A stretch of 64,000 nucleotides of DNA, from positions 342,023 to 406,022 of the forward strand of contig JAHBVJ010000002.1 of the NCBI GenBank assembly GCA_019637615.1, in the 5' to 3' direction. Source of the DNA: Anaerolineae bacterium. Its GTDB lineage: Bacteria > Chloroflexota > Anaerolineae > Aggregatilineales > UBA2796. The position numbers were made by a program, and so were the translations under genes. Under the pieces are notes generated by a model. It was not told the DNA's origin. It was given only the letters and a program-made list of their open reading frames with translations, and searched no databases. Positions 34,898 through 42,393 of the stretch are shown piece after piece. Position 1 is the first letter of the stretch, and every line of letters begins with the position of its first letter.

Positions 34898-35956
34898 ATG
34901 ACTAAGAAATCCGTCGGCGCATTGTTCGACAGTTTCAAGGACGCACAACATGCGGTAAATAAGCTGGTCGAGGCAGGCTTCAATGCTTCCGACATCAGTT
35001 TGATCGTCAGCAATGCCTCCAATAGCTACACCGAATTTCTGAATGTTGGACACACCGAACGCCTCGCCGTCCGTGCAGAAAGCGAAGACAGTGTTTCCGC
35101 CAGCGATGGAGCCGGATTCGGCGCGCTGGTAGGGACGGTCACCGGTGTGCTGGCTGGCGTAGCAGCGTTCACCTTCCCCGGCATCGGTGCCATCGTCGCG
35201 CTCGGCCCTATCGTCGGCGCGTTGACGGGTGGCACGGTTGGTGCAGTGACAGGTGCCGCCGTGGGTGGTGTCGTCGGCGCAATCGTCAAGACTGGTTTGA
35301 CTGAAGAAGAAGCCGCGCGTTACGCGGAAGGGGTTCGGCGTGGTTCCGCGTTGGTCATCGTTGAAACGACCGATACCTACGCGATGACCGCGCAGAATAT
35401 CCTTGAGGATAACAACGCGGTGGACATCGCCCGCCGTACCTTAGAATGGGAAACTGAAAACTGGCGCGGATCGGACACAACAACCACGTCTACACCCTCA
35501 GTCAGGAACACCGCAACGCTAAACACGCCAAGCAGCGTAACGAGCACCAGTGCATTCAGCGAGGATGGCGATACCAAGCGTCATGCCGTCATCAAACCAA
35601 ATGGCGGCAATGGTACAGCAGTGGCGGCGCGACCAACTGGCTCAACGACCGAGCAAGCCTACACGACGACAACGGGCGAAATCGGCTCGGACATCGACTT
35701 CAGCACCTACGATCTGGATTTCCGCAAACACTACATGAATAACTATGGCAACAGCGGTTATGCCTATGATATGTACGTGCCGATTTATCGCTTCGGCTAT
35801 GAGTTGGCGTATGATCCACGCTACAAGGAAGCAGTCTGGTCGGAAGTGGAAGGGCCAGCACGACATGCGTGGTTGAGCAGATTCCCCGAAGGCTCATGGG
35901 ATTTGTACAAGGACGCCGTCCGCTATGCATGGGATCAGGTGCGTGCCAATCGCTGA
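34898..35956 (+). CDS. YflT/17M-like general stress protein
   Basis: The 352-residue protein starts with a domain like the heat-induced stress protein YflT (G-A-L-F-D-S-F-K-D-A-Q-H-A-V-N-K-L-V-E-A-G-F). It is followed by a Gly/Ala/Val-rich hydrophobic region (about 70-130) similar to glycine-zipper membrane segments. A Ser/Thr-rich linker of about 70 residues leads to a C-terminal domain rich in Tyr and Trp (H-Y-M-N-N-Y-G-N-S-G-Y-A-Y), found in stress proteins of several environmental bacteria. The position beside yciE fits a stress role. The molecular activity is unknown. Confidence 0.8.
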   Translation: MTKKSVGALFDSFKDAQHAVNKLVEAGFNASDISLIVSNASNSYTEFLNVGHTERLAVRAESEDSVSASDGAGFGALVGTVTGVLAGVAAFTFPGIGAIVALGPIVGALTGGTVGAVTGAAVGGVVGAIVKTGLTEEEAARYAEGVRRGSALVIVETTDTYAMTAQNILEDNNAVDIARRTLEWETENWRGSDTTTTSTPSVRNTATLNTPSSVTSTSAFSEDGDTKRHAVIKPNGGNGTAVAARPTGSTTEQAYTTTTGEIGSDIDFSTYDLDFRKHYMNNYGNSGYAYDMYVPIYRFGYELAYDPRYKEAVWSEVEGPARHAWLSRFPEGSWDLYKDAVRYAWDQVRANR

Positions 35957-36130
35957 TCGTCCCTTCCACTATGCCAAGCGTTGATCACCATCTTCCCCAC
36001 TAAACGAACGTCTCGATAATTTGCAGGGCGGTGTAGCCCATCGCCCTATGATCCCCACTCACCTACGGACTAATCAGGTGGATGAGTTTGGGCTGTGTTG
36101 TAAGTGTATTGAAGTGAGGAGTGAGACAGC

Positions 36131-36985
36131 ATGAATCGTTCAATCTCTACAGGAAAAAATGCACTCGTGATGGGGGTGGCAATAATCGCCGCTTCCCTGA
36201 TGCTGGCATCGAGCTTGTCAGGCAGTACGATGGTTAGTCTGGCACTCCAGAATACCGAAACGCCAACCGATATGGTGGAGGTCACGGCGACGGTGGAGAT
36301 GTCCGCGACTCCGGCTTCTGATGGCGGCGCGACGGCTAGTCCCGCATCGAGCAGCGGGATGACGCTGCCACCGTGTTTGGATGTGGCTGCCCCAAGCAGC
36401 ACGGATACGACAGGGGCTGGCGCTACGGCGACCGACGATATGAGCGTACCGGCTTCCGATATGACAGCAATCCCCGACACTGGCTCAAAAGTGACCGCAA
36501 CGAGTGGCCCGACTAGCTATCTCGGTGTGGTGGTCACGGCGGTTGGTGACTGCGGTGTGCGTGTGCTGGAGGTGTTCGCGGACAGCCCCGCCTTCCAAGG
36601 ACAATTGGCGGTTGGTGACGTGATCGTGGCGGTCAATGGCATCCCTGTGACCGATCTGACGAGTATGCAAAATACGCGACCGGAAGGCACGATGAGCTAT
36701 GCGTCGCTGACGACGGCTGGTTTCTTCACGGCGATCCACGCGCTACCACCGACCACGCAAGTGACGTTGACGGTTCAGCGTGGCGATCAAACCGTGGATG
36801 TGATGGTAACGTTGGGTGATCTGACGGTAAGTTCACCTTCGATCGACATCGAGGGTACGTTCCAGCCTTTGGCTTCAAGTACGCCGGGTTCGGATACAGG
36901 CAGCACGCCCGAAGCATCTAGTACGCCAGAACTCTCCGGAACACCAGAAACAGCGATGACGCCTGAGGCAAGCACAACCCCATAA
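36131..36985 (+). CDS. Exported PDZ-domain protein
   Basis: The 284-residue protein has a signal peptide or membrane anchor near residues 10-30. Low-complexity Thr/Ser/Ala/Glu linkers surround one PDZ domain, which begins S-Y-L-G-V-V-V-T-A-V and contains G-Q-L-A-V-G-D-V-I-V-A-V-N-G. PDZ domains of this type occur in HtrA and CtpA proteases, but no protease domain is attached here. It may be a binding adaptor outside the membrane. A good GAGGAG site precedes the ATG. Confidence 0.8.
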   Translation: MNRSISTGKNALVMGVAIIAASLMLASSLSGSTMVSLALQNTETPTDMVEVTATVEMSATPASDGGATASPASSSGMTLPPCLDVAAPSSTDTTGAGATATDDMSVPASDMTAIPDTGSKVTATSGPTSYLGVVVTAVGDCGVRVLEVFADSPAFQGQLAVGDVIVAVNGIPVTDLTSMQNTRPEGTMSYASLTTAGFFTAIHALPPTTQVTLTVQRGDQTVDVMVTLGDLTVSSPSIDIEGTFQPLASSTPGSDTGSTPEASSTPELSGTPETAMTPEASTTP

Positions 36986-37018
36986 GGCCGCGAACAATCC
37001 TAAGGCGCTACCACAACG

Positions 37019-37073
37019 CCTCAAGTCCGTTGAGGTGCCGATGTCGCCGCGTCACTGGCGCGGCGGCATCGGC
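37019..37073. terminator. Two tandem hairpins at a convergent gene boundary
   Basis: CCTCAA/TTGAGG (37019-37024 with 37030-37035) is followed by a strong 15-pair stem (37037-37051 with 37059-37073, one G-U). The stem overlaps the last codons of the minus-strand glycosidase. Neither strand has a T run, so it may block or stabilise transcripts from both sides. Confidence 0.6.
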
Positions 37074-38344
37074 GTGTACCACTTCGAGGAAGCGGCTCCG
37101 TCTTGCGTCGGGATGAACTGGTCATCGATGTAGCGTTCCATATTTGCCAGATCCACGAAGGCTTGCTTGATGCGCGGATAGAAGTGCGGCTCAATGATCG
37201 CCCACCAGTATTCCTCGCGGTCGGGCGTCCAGCGACGATCACCGATGTAAATCGCGCTCATCAAGCCCATCCACGGTCGCCAATGCTTACCCGCGTAGAT
37301 GTACGCACCGACCATGTACTGCGCTTGCTGCTCCTCGGTGACGGCGTGCCAACGGTACGGGTTAGGAATATCCTTTCCGTCCGCGTCTTTGATCGTTTCG
37401 CGCGTGTCCGTCGTCCAACCCAATTCGAGGATCGCGACCTGTTTCGCCGCTTCGCCGTTCGCCACCATAATCGCCCGCATATCCTCGACATGCCGGAAGG
37501 CTTGCCAGCGGTTGCCGTTCAGCGATGGATCGTCCGGCGGCGTTTCCGGCGGCGACTTGTACCCCGGCGCGTGCAGCCCCAACACGTCGTAATACGGGGC
37601 GATGCCCGCTTGGTACAACTGCCACAAGTAATCCTCGTCGGGGATCGCGATGGGCAATCCCGTGCCTGTCGGCGCAAGGCCCGCGCTGATCACGATGGCA
37701 GCCGGATCAGCCGCTTTGATCGCGGTGTAGCAAGCCGCCAGCAATTTCACGTAGGCAGCGGCGTTGGGCGGATTGTTGTTCCATTCGCGGTTCAGGTTCG
37801 GCTCATTCCACACCTGATACGCCACGATGCGCCCTTTATAGCGCCCCGCCAGCGCCCCGCAGTATTGCCCGAAGCCTTGCAGGTCAAACGGCGAGTCTTG
37901 TGGCGTGGGTGGCGTGCGCAGCGCCCAATCAGGCGGCTTGCCCAAGCGCGCCACCAACTTGATCCCGCGATATTCCGTCTCCGCGACGACCTCGTCCGCC
38001 ACTGACCAATCCGGCTGGTCGGGCGACAGCGGCTCAATGTCCTGCCAGCCGAAGATCTGCTTGACGTAGCCGAAGCGCATCAAGCGCAGATATTCGAGGT
38101 CGGCACCGCGCACGCTGGCATCCCACCACAAAAAGGCTTGAATGCCATAGCTGAGGGAGGGGAACGCGTGGTTTGTCACTTTGTCCGCGCCGAGATCGGT
38201 GGGACGCGCGGTAGGCGTCCCGCTTTTGGTCGTCTGTGTATTGGTGTAGAGCAGCCCGACCGCGATCAACAGGGCAATGGCGATGATGCTAAGGGTCGCT
38301 CTACGGCGTGGGCGTGTGGTCGTTGTGGTTGGCAATGGCGTCAA
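37052..38344 (-). CDS. Membrane-anchored glycoside hydrolase-like protein (clan GH-A type)
   Basis: The 430-residue protein has a membrane anchor near residues 16-36 and a TIM-barrel glycosidase body. The acid/base glutamate is in Y-Q-V-W-N-E-P-N and the probable nucleophile is in A-I-L-E-L-G-W, as in GH39- and cellulase-type clan GH-A enzymes. Other hallmarks are G-W-Q-D-I-E-P near residue 100 and V-I-S-A-G-L-A-P. It should cut a beta-linked glycan outside the cell; the glycan cannot be told. A leading basic R-P-R-R-R-A stretch precedes the anchor. It converges with the PDZ gene and diverges from phnD. Confidence 0.82.
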   Translation of the reverse strand: MTPLPTTTTTRPRRRATLSIIAIALLIAVGLLYTNTQTTKSGTPTARPTDLGADKVTNHAFPSLSYGIQAFLWWDASVRGADLEYLRLMRFGYVKQIFGWQDIEPLSPDQPDWSVADEVVAETEYRGIKLVARLGKPPDWALRTPPTPQDSPFDLQGFGQYCGALAGRYKGRIVAYQVWNEPNLNREWNNNPPNAAAYVKLLAACYTAIKAADPAAIVISAGLAPTGTGLPIAIPDEDYLWQLYQAGIAPYYDVLGLHAPGYKSPPETPPDDPSLNGNRWQAFRHVEDMRAIMVANGEAAKQVAILELGWTTDTRETIKDADGKDIPNPYRWHAVTEEQQAQYMVGAYIYAGKHWRPWMGLMSAIYIGDRRWTPDREEYWWAIIEPHFYPRIKQAFVDLANMERYIDDQFIPTQDGAASSKWYTPMPPRQ

Positions 38345-38495
38345 TCCGAATTTCTACGGCGTTCCTGTCATGAGGTGCATCATTATAACGGTCTCCTCAA
38401 CCGCGCCACTGGAACGAACGCCAATAGTCGGCTAGTAGTTGATAGGAGCGTTGCTAACCGACAATCTGGATGCTTATCGAACTGCACAATCAATT

Positions 38496-38549
38496 GTTAA
38501 ATCTACACGCAATTGGTTAACATAGGAGCGTCCGTTAAGACTCTGTTAA
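38496..38549 (+). promoter_or_regulatory. Four GTTAA repeats before phnD
   Basis: GTTAA occurs at 38496, 38516, 38534 and 38545, the last two 11 bases apart as in Pho boxes. The last copy abuts the ribosome-binding site, which is too far downstream for a normal activator site, so this is weak evidence of phosphate control. Confidence 0.25.
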
Positions 38550-38562
38550 AAGGAGACAGGCG

Positions 38563-39504
38563 ATGTACCGACTGAAGTTGCTTTCTGTACTTATAGCGGC
38601 TACGCTCATTTTGGCTGTGGTTGGACAGGTCAACGTTCCCGTCGCGGCCCAGACCGATGAAGCCGTCGTGTGGGCGTTCGTGCCATCTGAAAATTCTCAA
38701 GAAGTGTTGGCGAGCGCGGATGCTATCGCCAAGCTCGTGACCGAAAAAACCAATATTCCTATCAAGACCTTCGTAGCGACCGAGTTCGCGGGCGTGGTCG
38801 AAGCCATGTGCAACGGTCAGGCACAAATGGGCGCGCTGAACACCTTCGGCTACGTCCTCGCCAGCAGTCGTGACTGCGCCGATGTCGGCTTGGTCAGCGT
38901 GCGCAATGGCAGCACCAGCTATCGCGGTCAGATCATCACGCTGGCAACGTCCGGCATCAAGACGCTGGCTGACCTGAAGGGCAAGACGTTCTGCCGTCCT
39001 GACCCGCTCTCCACCTCTGGTTGGATCATCCCAAGCATTTTGTTGAAGGCCAACGGCATCAACGTCGATACCGACATCAAAGTGACCGATGTTGGTGGTC
39101 ACGACGCCGTGGTCGAGAACGTCTACAACGGCAACTGCGACGCTGGCGCGACGTTTGACGATGCGCGTGGTCAGGTTGCCGACAAGTATCCCGATGTGCT
39201 GGATAAGGTCGTCGTGATCGACTACTCGGCAGCGATCCCCAATGACACGGTTAGCTTTGCGCCTGCCTTCGACAAGGACAAGCGCGCGGCTATCGTCAAG
39301 GCGCTGTTGGACATCGTGGGTGACAAAGCCAACGCCGATCTCGTGAAGTCGGTCTACAACTGGACGGGTCTCGCTGAAGCACAAGATGCCTTCTTCGATG
39401 ACTTCCGTCAACAGCTCGACTCGGCTGGCGTGAAGATCGATGATCTGGTACCGACGCCGAAGCCAGAAGCGACCATGGAAGCGACTGCCGAAGCAACACC
39501 GTGA
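38563..39504 (+). CDS. phnD: Phosphate/phosphite/phosphonate ABC transporter substrate-binding protein PhnD
   Basis: The 313-residue protein has a signal peptide ending near V-A-A-Q-T and a PhnD-type periplasmic-binding body. Motifs include P-S-E-N-S-Q-E near 40, A-Q-M-G-A-L-N-T-F-G-Y near 88-98, and F-C-R-P-D-P-L-S-T-S-G-W, which in PhnD relatives line the phosphonate pocket. The C-terminus is a P/E/T tail. A strong AAAAGGAG site precedes ATG 38563. The hairpin at 39522 separates it from phnC, so it is likely more abundant than the other subunits. Confidence 0.9.
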   Translation: MYRLKLLSVLIAATLILAVVGQVNVPVAAQTDEAVVWAFVPSENSQEVLASADAIAKLVTEKTNIPIKTFVATEFAGVVEAMCNGQAQMGALNTFGYVLASSRDCADVGLVSVRNGSTSYRGQIITLATSGIKTLADLKGKTFCRPDPLSTSGWIIPSILLKANGINVDTDIKVTDVGGHDAVVENVYNGNCDAGATFDDARGQVADKYPDVLDKVVVIDYSAAIPNDTVSFAPAFDKDKRAAIVKALLDIVGDKANADLVKSVYNWTGLAEAQDAFFDDFRQQLDSAGVKIDDLVPTPKPEATMEATAEATP

Positions 39505-39521
39505 TCCGATAGACTTTTTTC

Positions 39522-39558
39522 GGGGAAGGAGACTCAGTTCCTTCCCCTCCTCATTTTT
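39522..39558 (+). terminator. Intercistronic hairpin between phnD and phnC
   Basis: GGGGAAGGA (39522-39530) pairs with TCCTTCCCC (39539-39547), followed by T5 at 39554-39558. It can act as a partial terminator or RNA stabiliser, giving more PhnD than PhnC/E. Confidence 0.75.
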
Positions 39559-39582
39559 GGTTTTAGACGCGGAATACATGCC

Positions 39583-40365
39583 TTGTTACGAGTTGTCCAT
39601 CTCACGAAGATTTACTCCACGGGAACACGTGCTCTTGATGATGTCAGCTTCGAGGTCGCAGATGGCGAGTTCCTAGCCATCATCGGTCTGAGCGGCTCCG
39701 GCAAATCGACGCTGTTGCGCTGCATTAATCGGCTGGTCGAGCCAACCAGCGGTGAAATTTGGCTGGATGATTCCAATATCACCGCCGCCAATCGTCGCCA
39801 ACTGCGATCTATCCGCCGCCGCATCGGGATGGTCTTCCAGCAGTTCAATCTGGTCAAACGCTCAACGGTGCTCACCAACGTACTGGCGGGGCGGCTCGGT
39901 TACACCTCCCCGTGGTATAGCCTGATCCAGCACTTCAGTAAAGAAGATTATGCACGCGCACGAAAAGCACTACAGCGGGTGGGGATCGGCGACAAAGGCG
40001 ACAACCGTGCCGACGAACTCAGCGGCGGTCAGCAGCAGCGCGTTGGCATTGCCCGCGCCCTGATGCAGACTCCGTCGGTGATCCTTGCAGATGAACCCGT
40101 CGCTAGCCTCGATCCCGTATTAGCGCACTCAATTCTCGGTACGCTTGAACAGCTCAACAAACAAGACAAGATCACTGTGCTGTGCAGTCTGCATCATCTC
40201 GATCTGGTGCAGCGCTACGCCACCCGCATCATCGGGCTGCGCGATGGCAAGATCGTGTACACGGGCGACCGCGATGCCATCCGCAAACTCACGGATGAGC
40301 AGTTCAAGGAAATTTATGGGGAAGAGGCCATTCGCTTGGGCAGCGTAGTAGGTGAGGAAGCATGA
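39583..40365 (+). CDS. phnC: Phosphonate-type ABC transporter ATP-binding protein PhnC
   Basis: The 260-residue protein starts at TTG 39583. An ATG at 39578 is in another frame. Walker A is G-L-S-G-S-G-K-S-T (35-43), the signature L-S-G-G-Q-Q-Q-R and Walker B I-L-A-D-E-P. The Q-loop region and overall length fit PhnC. It energises import with PhnE and PhnD. Its last codons overlap the phnE start by 4 bases (ATGA), so the two are coupled. Confidence 0.93.
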   Translation: MLRVVHLTKIYSTGTRALDDVSFEVADGEFLAIIGLSGSGKSTLLRCINRLVEPTSGEIWLDDSNITAANRRQLRSIRRRIGMVFQQFNLVKRSTVLTNVLAGRLGYTSPWYSLIQHFSKEDYARARKALQRVGIGDKGDNRADELSGGQQQRVGIARALMQTPSVILADEPVASLDPVLAHSILGTLEQLNKQDKITVLCSLHHLDLVQRYATRIIGLRDGKIVYTGDRDAIRKLTDEQFKEIYGEEAIRLGSVVGEEA

Positions 40366-41891
40366 CGATCACAACGAAACCAGCTACTACCAAAGCTGCT
40401 CCATCGCCTCTAATCGCCTTGTTGCTGGCGATCATCCCCGGACTTGGTCATTTGTACGCGGGCAAGCGCGGGCGCGGCCTGTTGATTCTGTTCACGGTAC
40501 CTGCGTTGGTGCTACTCACGTACTGGCGTATGGATGTCGGCGGCATCAACTATGTTGGTTCCGCAGCAAATGCCCCCTCGGATGCGCAATTGCGTGCGGT
40601 CTACGGGATGGGTATCGTGTTGTACGTGCTGACCATCCTGATCTACGCGTGGAGCTTGTGGGATGCCATGCGCAGCGCGCAGGGGCGTCCACTGCCCGCA
40701 CGGATGGTGTTTCTGGCGGGAACGCTGGCCTTTTTCATCATCGGCTGGGATGTCACACAGATTAATGTCGAAAAAGCCCTGACTCGTTTGCCCGAAATCC
40801 GCTTCCGTTTGCTGCAATTGGCGTGGCCTTGGGACAATGCCTTTGTGCGTGGTGAGGAGCGCATTCAAGCCGCCGTCGAGATTGATGTGCCGTGTGGTGG
40901 CGCACTTCCCGATATTCCGCCGGAAGTACCGGGTGCGCCATATATCGAGGTCAATGTCCGCTGTGGCGACATGGCGGGGCCAGTTGGCCTGACGGGGCAG
41001 CGCGATCCGCCGGGTACGACCCTGCAAATCGATGGACGCGGCTTCCGCCCGAACAAATTGGTGGAGGCATGGTGGCAACCGCCCAATACAAACGAATTCC
41101 GTCCCCGTGCGGACGGGCGCAACGTCTCCGTCATGGCGGATGACAACGGTGCGTTCAATCTCCAGTTCAACATCCCGAACTTCACGATTCCCGGCGGCAA
41201 TGCGCCCGATGCGCCCGCACGCAGCACCTTAACCCTGCGGCAAGTGGAGGAAGAAGGCGATCTACGTCCTTCGGAAAATCTGAAACTGGCGCTCGGTCAG
41301 ATCATGGAAACCATCTTCCTCGCGTTGATGGCAACCTTCGTCGGCGTGATCTTGGCGGTGCCGTTGAGTTTCCTCGCCGCCCGCAATCTGATGTCTGGCA
41401 ACCGTCTGACCTTCATCGTGTATACACTCGTGCGCCTGCTGATGAACATCGTGCGCTCGATTGAGCCGCTGATCTGGGCGGTGATTGCTATTGTGTGGGT
41501 GGGTCTTGGCCCCTTTGCAGGGACGGTGGCGCTCTCGCTGCACAGCATCGCCTCGCTCGGCAAATTGTATTCGGAAGCCATCGAGAGCATCGATCCCGGC
41601 CCGCTCGAAGCTATCCAATCGACGGGCGCGAACTGGCTGCAAGTGATCGTCTTCGCGGTGATCCCGCAGGTGATCCCACCCTTCGTGTCGTTCACGGTCT
41701 ACCGTTGGGATGTCAATATCCGCAGCTCGACCATTATTGGCGCGGTGGGCGGCGGTGGTATCGGGTTCTTGCTGATCCAGTGGATTCGTCTGTCGGATTA
41801 CGACTCGGCAGGAATCGCGGTCTGGTTGATCGCTATCGTCGTGTCGGTGCTAGATTACGTTAGTTCGCAGGTGCGGACGCAGTTCGTCTAG
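40362..41891 (+). CDS. phnE: Phosphonate ABC transporter permease PhnE with an N-terminal extension
   Basis: The 509-residue protein has a permease core at about 305-509 with the EAA-type loop S-E-A-I-E-S-I-D-P-G-P-L-E-A and G-A-V-G-G-G-G-I-G near the end. That core matches normal PhnE (about 260 residues). The first 300 residues are extra: three membrane helices starting with I-P-G-L-G-H-L-Y-A-G-K-R-G-R-G, similar to TM2-like domains, and an outer domain of about 150 residues with two cysteines. The extension could gate or bind ligand. Confidence 0.9.
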   Translation: MTITTKPATTKAAPSPLIALLLAIIPGLGHLYAGKRGRGLLILFTVPALVLLTYWRMDVGGINYVGSAANAPSDAQLRAVYGMGIVLYVLTILIYAWSLWDAMRSAQGRPLPARMVFLAGTLAFFIIGWDVTQINVEKALTRLPEIRFRLLQLAWPWDNAFVRGEERIQAAVEIDVPCGGALPDIPPEVPGAPYIEVNVRCGDMAGPVGLTGQRDPPGTTLQIDGRGFRPNKLVEAWWQPPNTNEFRPRADGRNVSVMADDNGAFNLQFNIPNFTIPGGNAPDAPARSTLTLRQVEEEGDLRPSENLKLALGQIMETIFLALMATFVGVILAVPLSFLAARNLMSGNRLTFIVYTLVRLLMNIVRSIEPLIWAVIAIVWVGLGPFAGTVALSLHSIASLGKLYSEAIESIDPGPLEAIQSTGANWLQVIVFAVIPQVIPPFVSFTVYRWDVNIRSSTIIGAVGGGGIGFLLIQWIRLSDYDSAGIAVWLIAIVVSVLDYVSSQVRTQFV

Positions 41892-41908
41892 CGGCGGCGA
41901 ATTCACCA

Positions 41909-41937
41909 TTGGATTTCGGGGAGAGGGCTGTTACAAT
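41909..41937 (+). promoter_or_regulatory. Candidate promoter of rplS
   Basis: TTGGAT (41909-41914) and TACAAT (41932-41937) are 17 bases apart, giving a leader of about 65 bases with a GCGGC/GCCGC hairpin before the rplS start. Confidence 0.5.
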
Positions 41938-42009
41938 ACCCTTTCCGGCGGCGTTTAGCCGCTTTCGTGTGTCGAATAAACGCAGTCGATTGAGAGCGAA
42001 TTAACCATC

Positions 42010-42375
42010 ATGACCGATTTAATCAAAGCTTTGGACGGGGCAGATCGTGGCTTCCCGGCGCTTGCGTCAGGCGATACCGTCCGTGTACATGTCCAGATCG
42101 TAGAAGGAAACCGTAAGCGCGTGCAGGTCTTCCAAGGGATCGTGATCCGCGTGCGCAACGGTGGACAGAACGAGAACTTCACAGTGCGCCGCATCGCCAG
42201 CCACGGTATTGGCGTCGAGCGTACCTTCCTCTATCGCAGCCCGCGCATCGAAAAGCTCGAAGTGCTGCGTCACGGCAAGGTGCGTCGTGCCCAGTTGTAT
42301 TACATGCGCAACTTGTCCGGTAAGGCTGCCCGTTTGAAGGAAAAGCGTCGCGAAGACGCGCCAAGCGCGGAATAG
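42010..42375 (+). CDS. rplS: 50S ribosomal protein L19
   Basis: The 121-residue protein has the bL19 pattern throughout: [24 protein letters not shown], and the basic [15 protein letters not shown] near the C-terminus. L19 sits at the interface of the ribosomal subunits. In many bacteria rplS follows trmD and rimM, but here it is separate, with its own candidate promoter, and is convergent with the giant gene only 18 bases away. Confidence 0.97.
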   Translation: MTDLIKALDGADRGFPALASGDTVRVHVQIVEGNRKRVQVFQGIVIRVRNGGQNENFTVRRIASHGIGVERTFLYRSPRIEKLEVLRHGKVRRAQLYYMRNLSGKAARLKEKRREDAPSAE

Positions 42376-42393
42376 ACTCCTCGCATTCGTGCA

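Noticed and set aside
37103..38005. A 300-codon plus-strand frame opposite the glycosidase
   Set aside because: The minus-strand product has the W-N-E-P-N and E-L-G-W glycosidase motifs and a membrane anchor; the plus-strand product is Arg-rich and featureless.
38503..39579. A 358-codon minus-strand frame opposite phnD
   Set aside because: phnD has family motifs, a signal peptide and a strong ribosome-binding site; the opposite frame has no recognisable domain.
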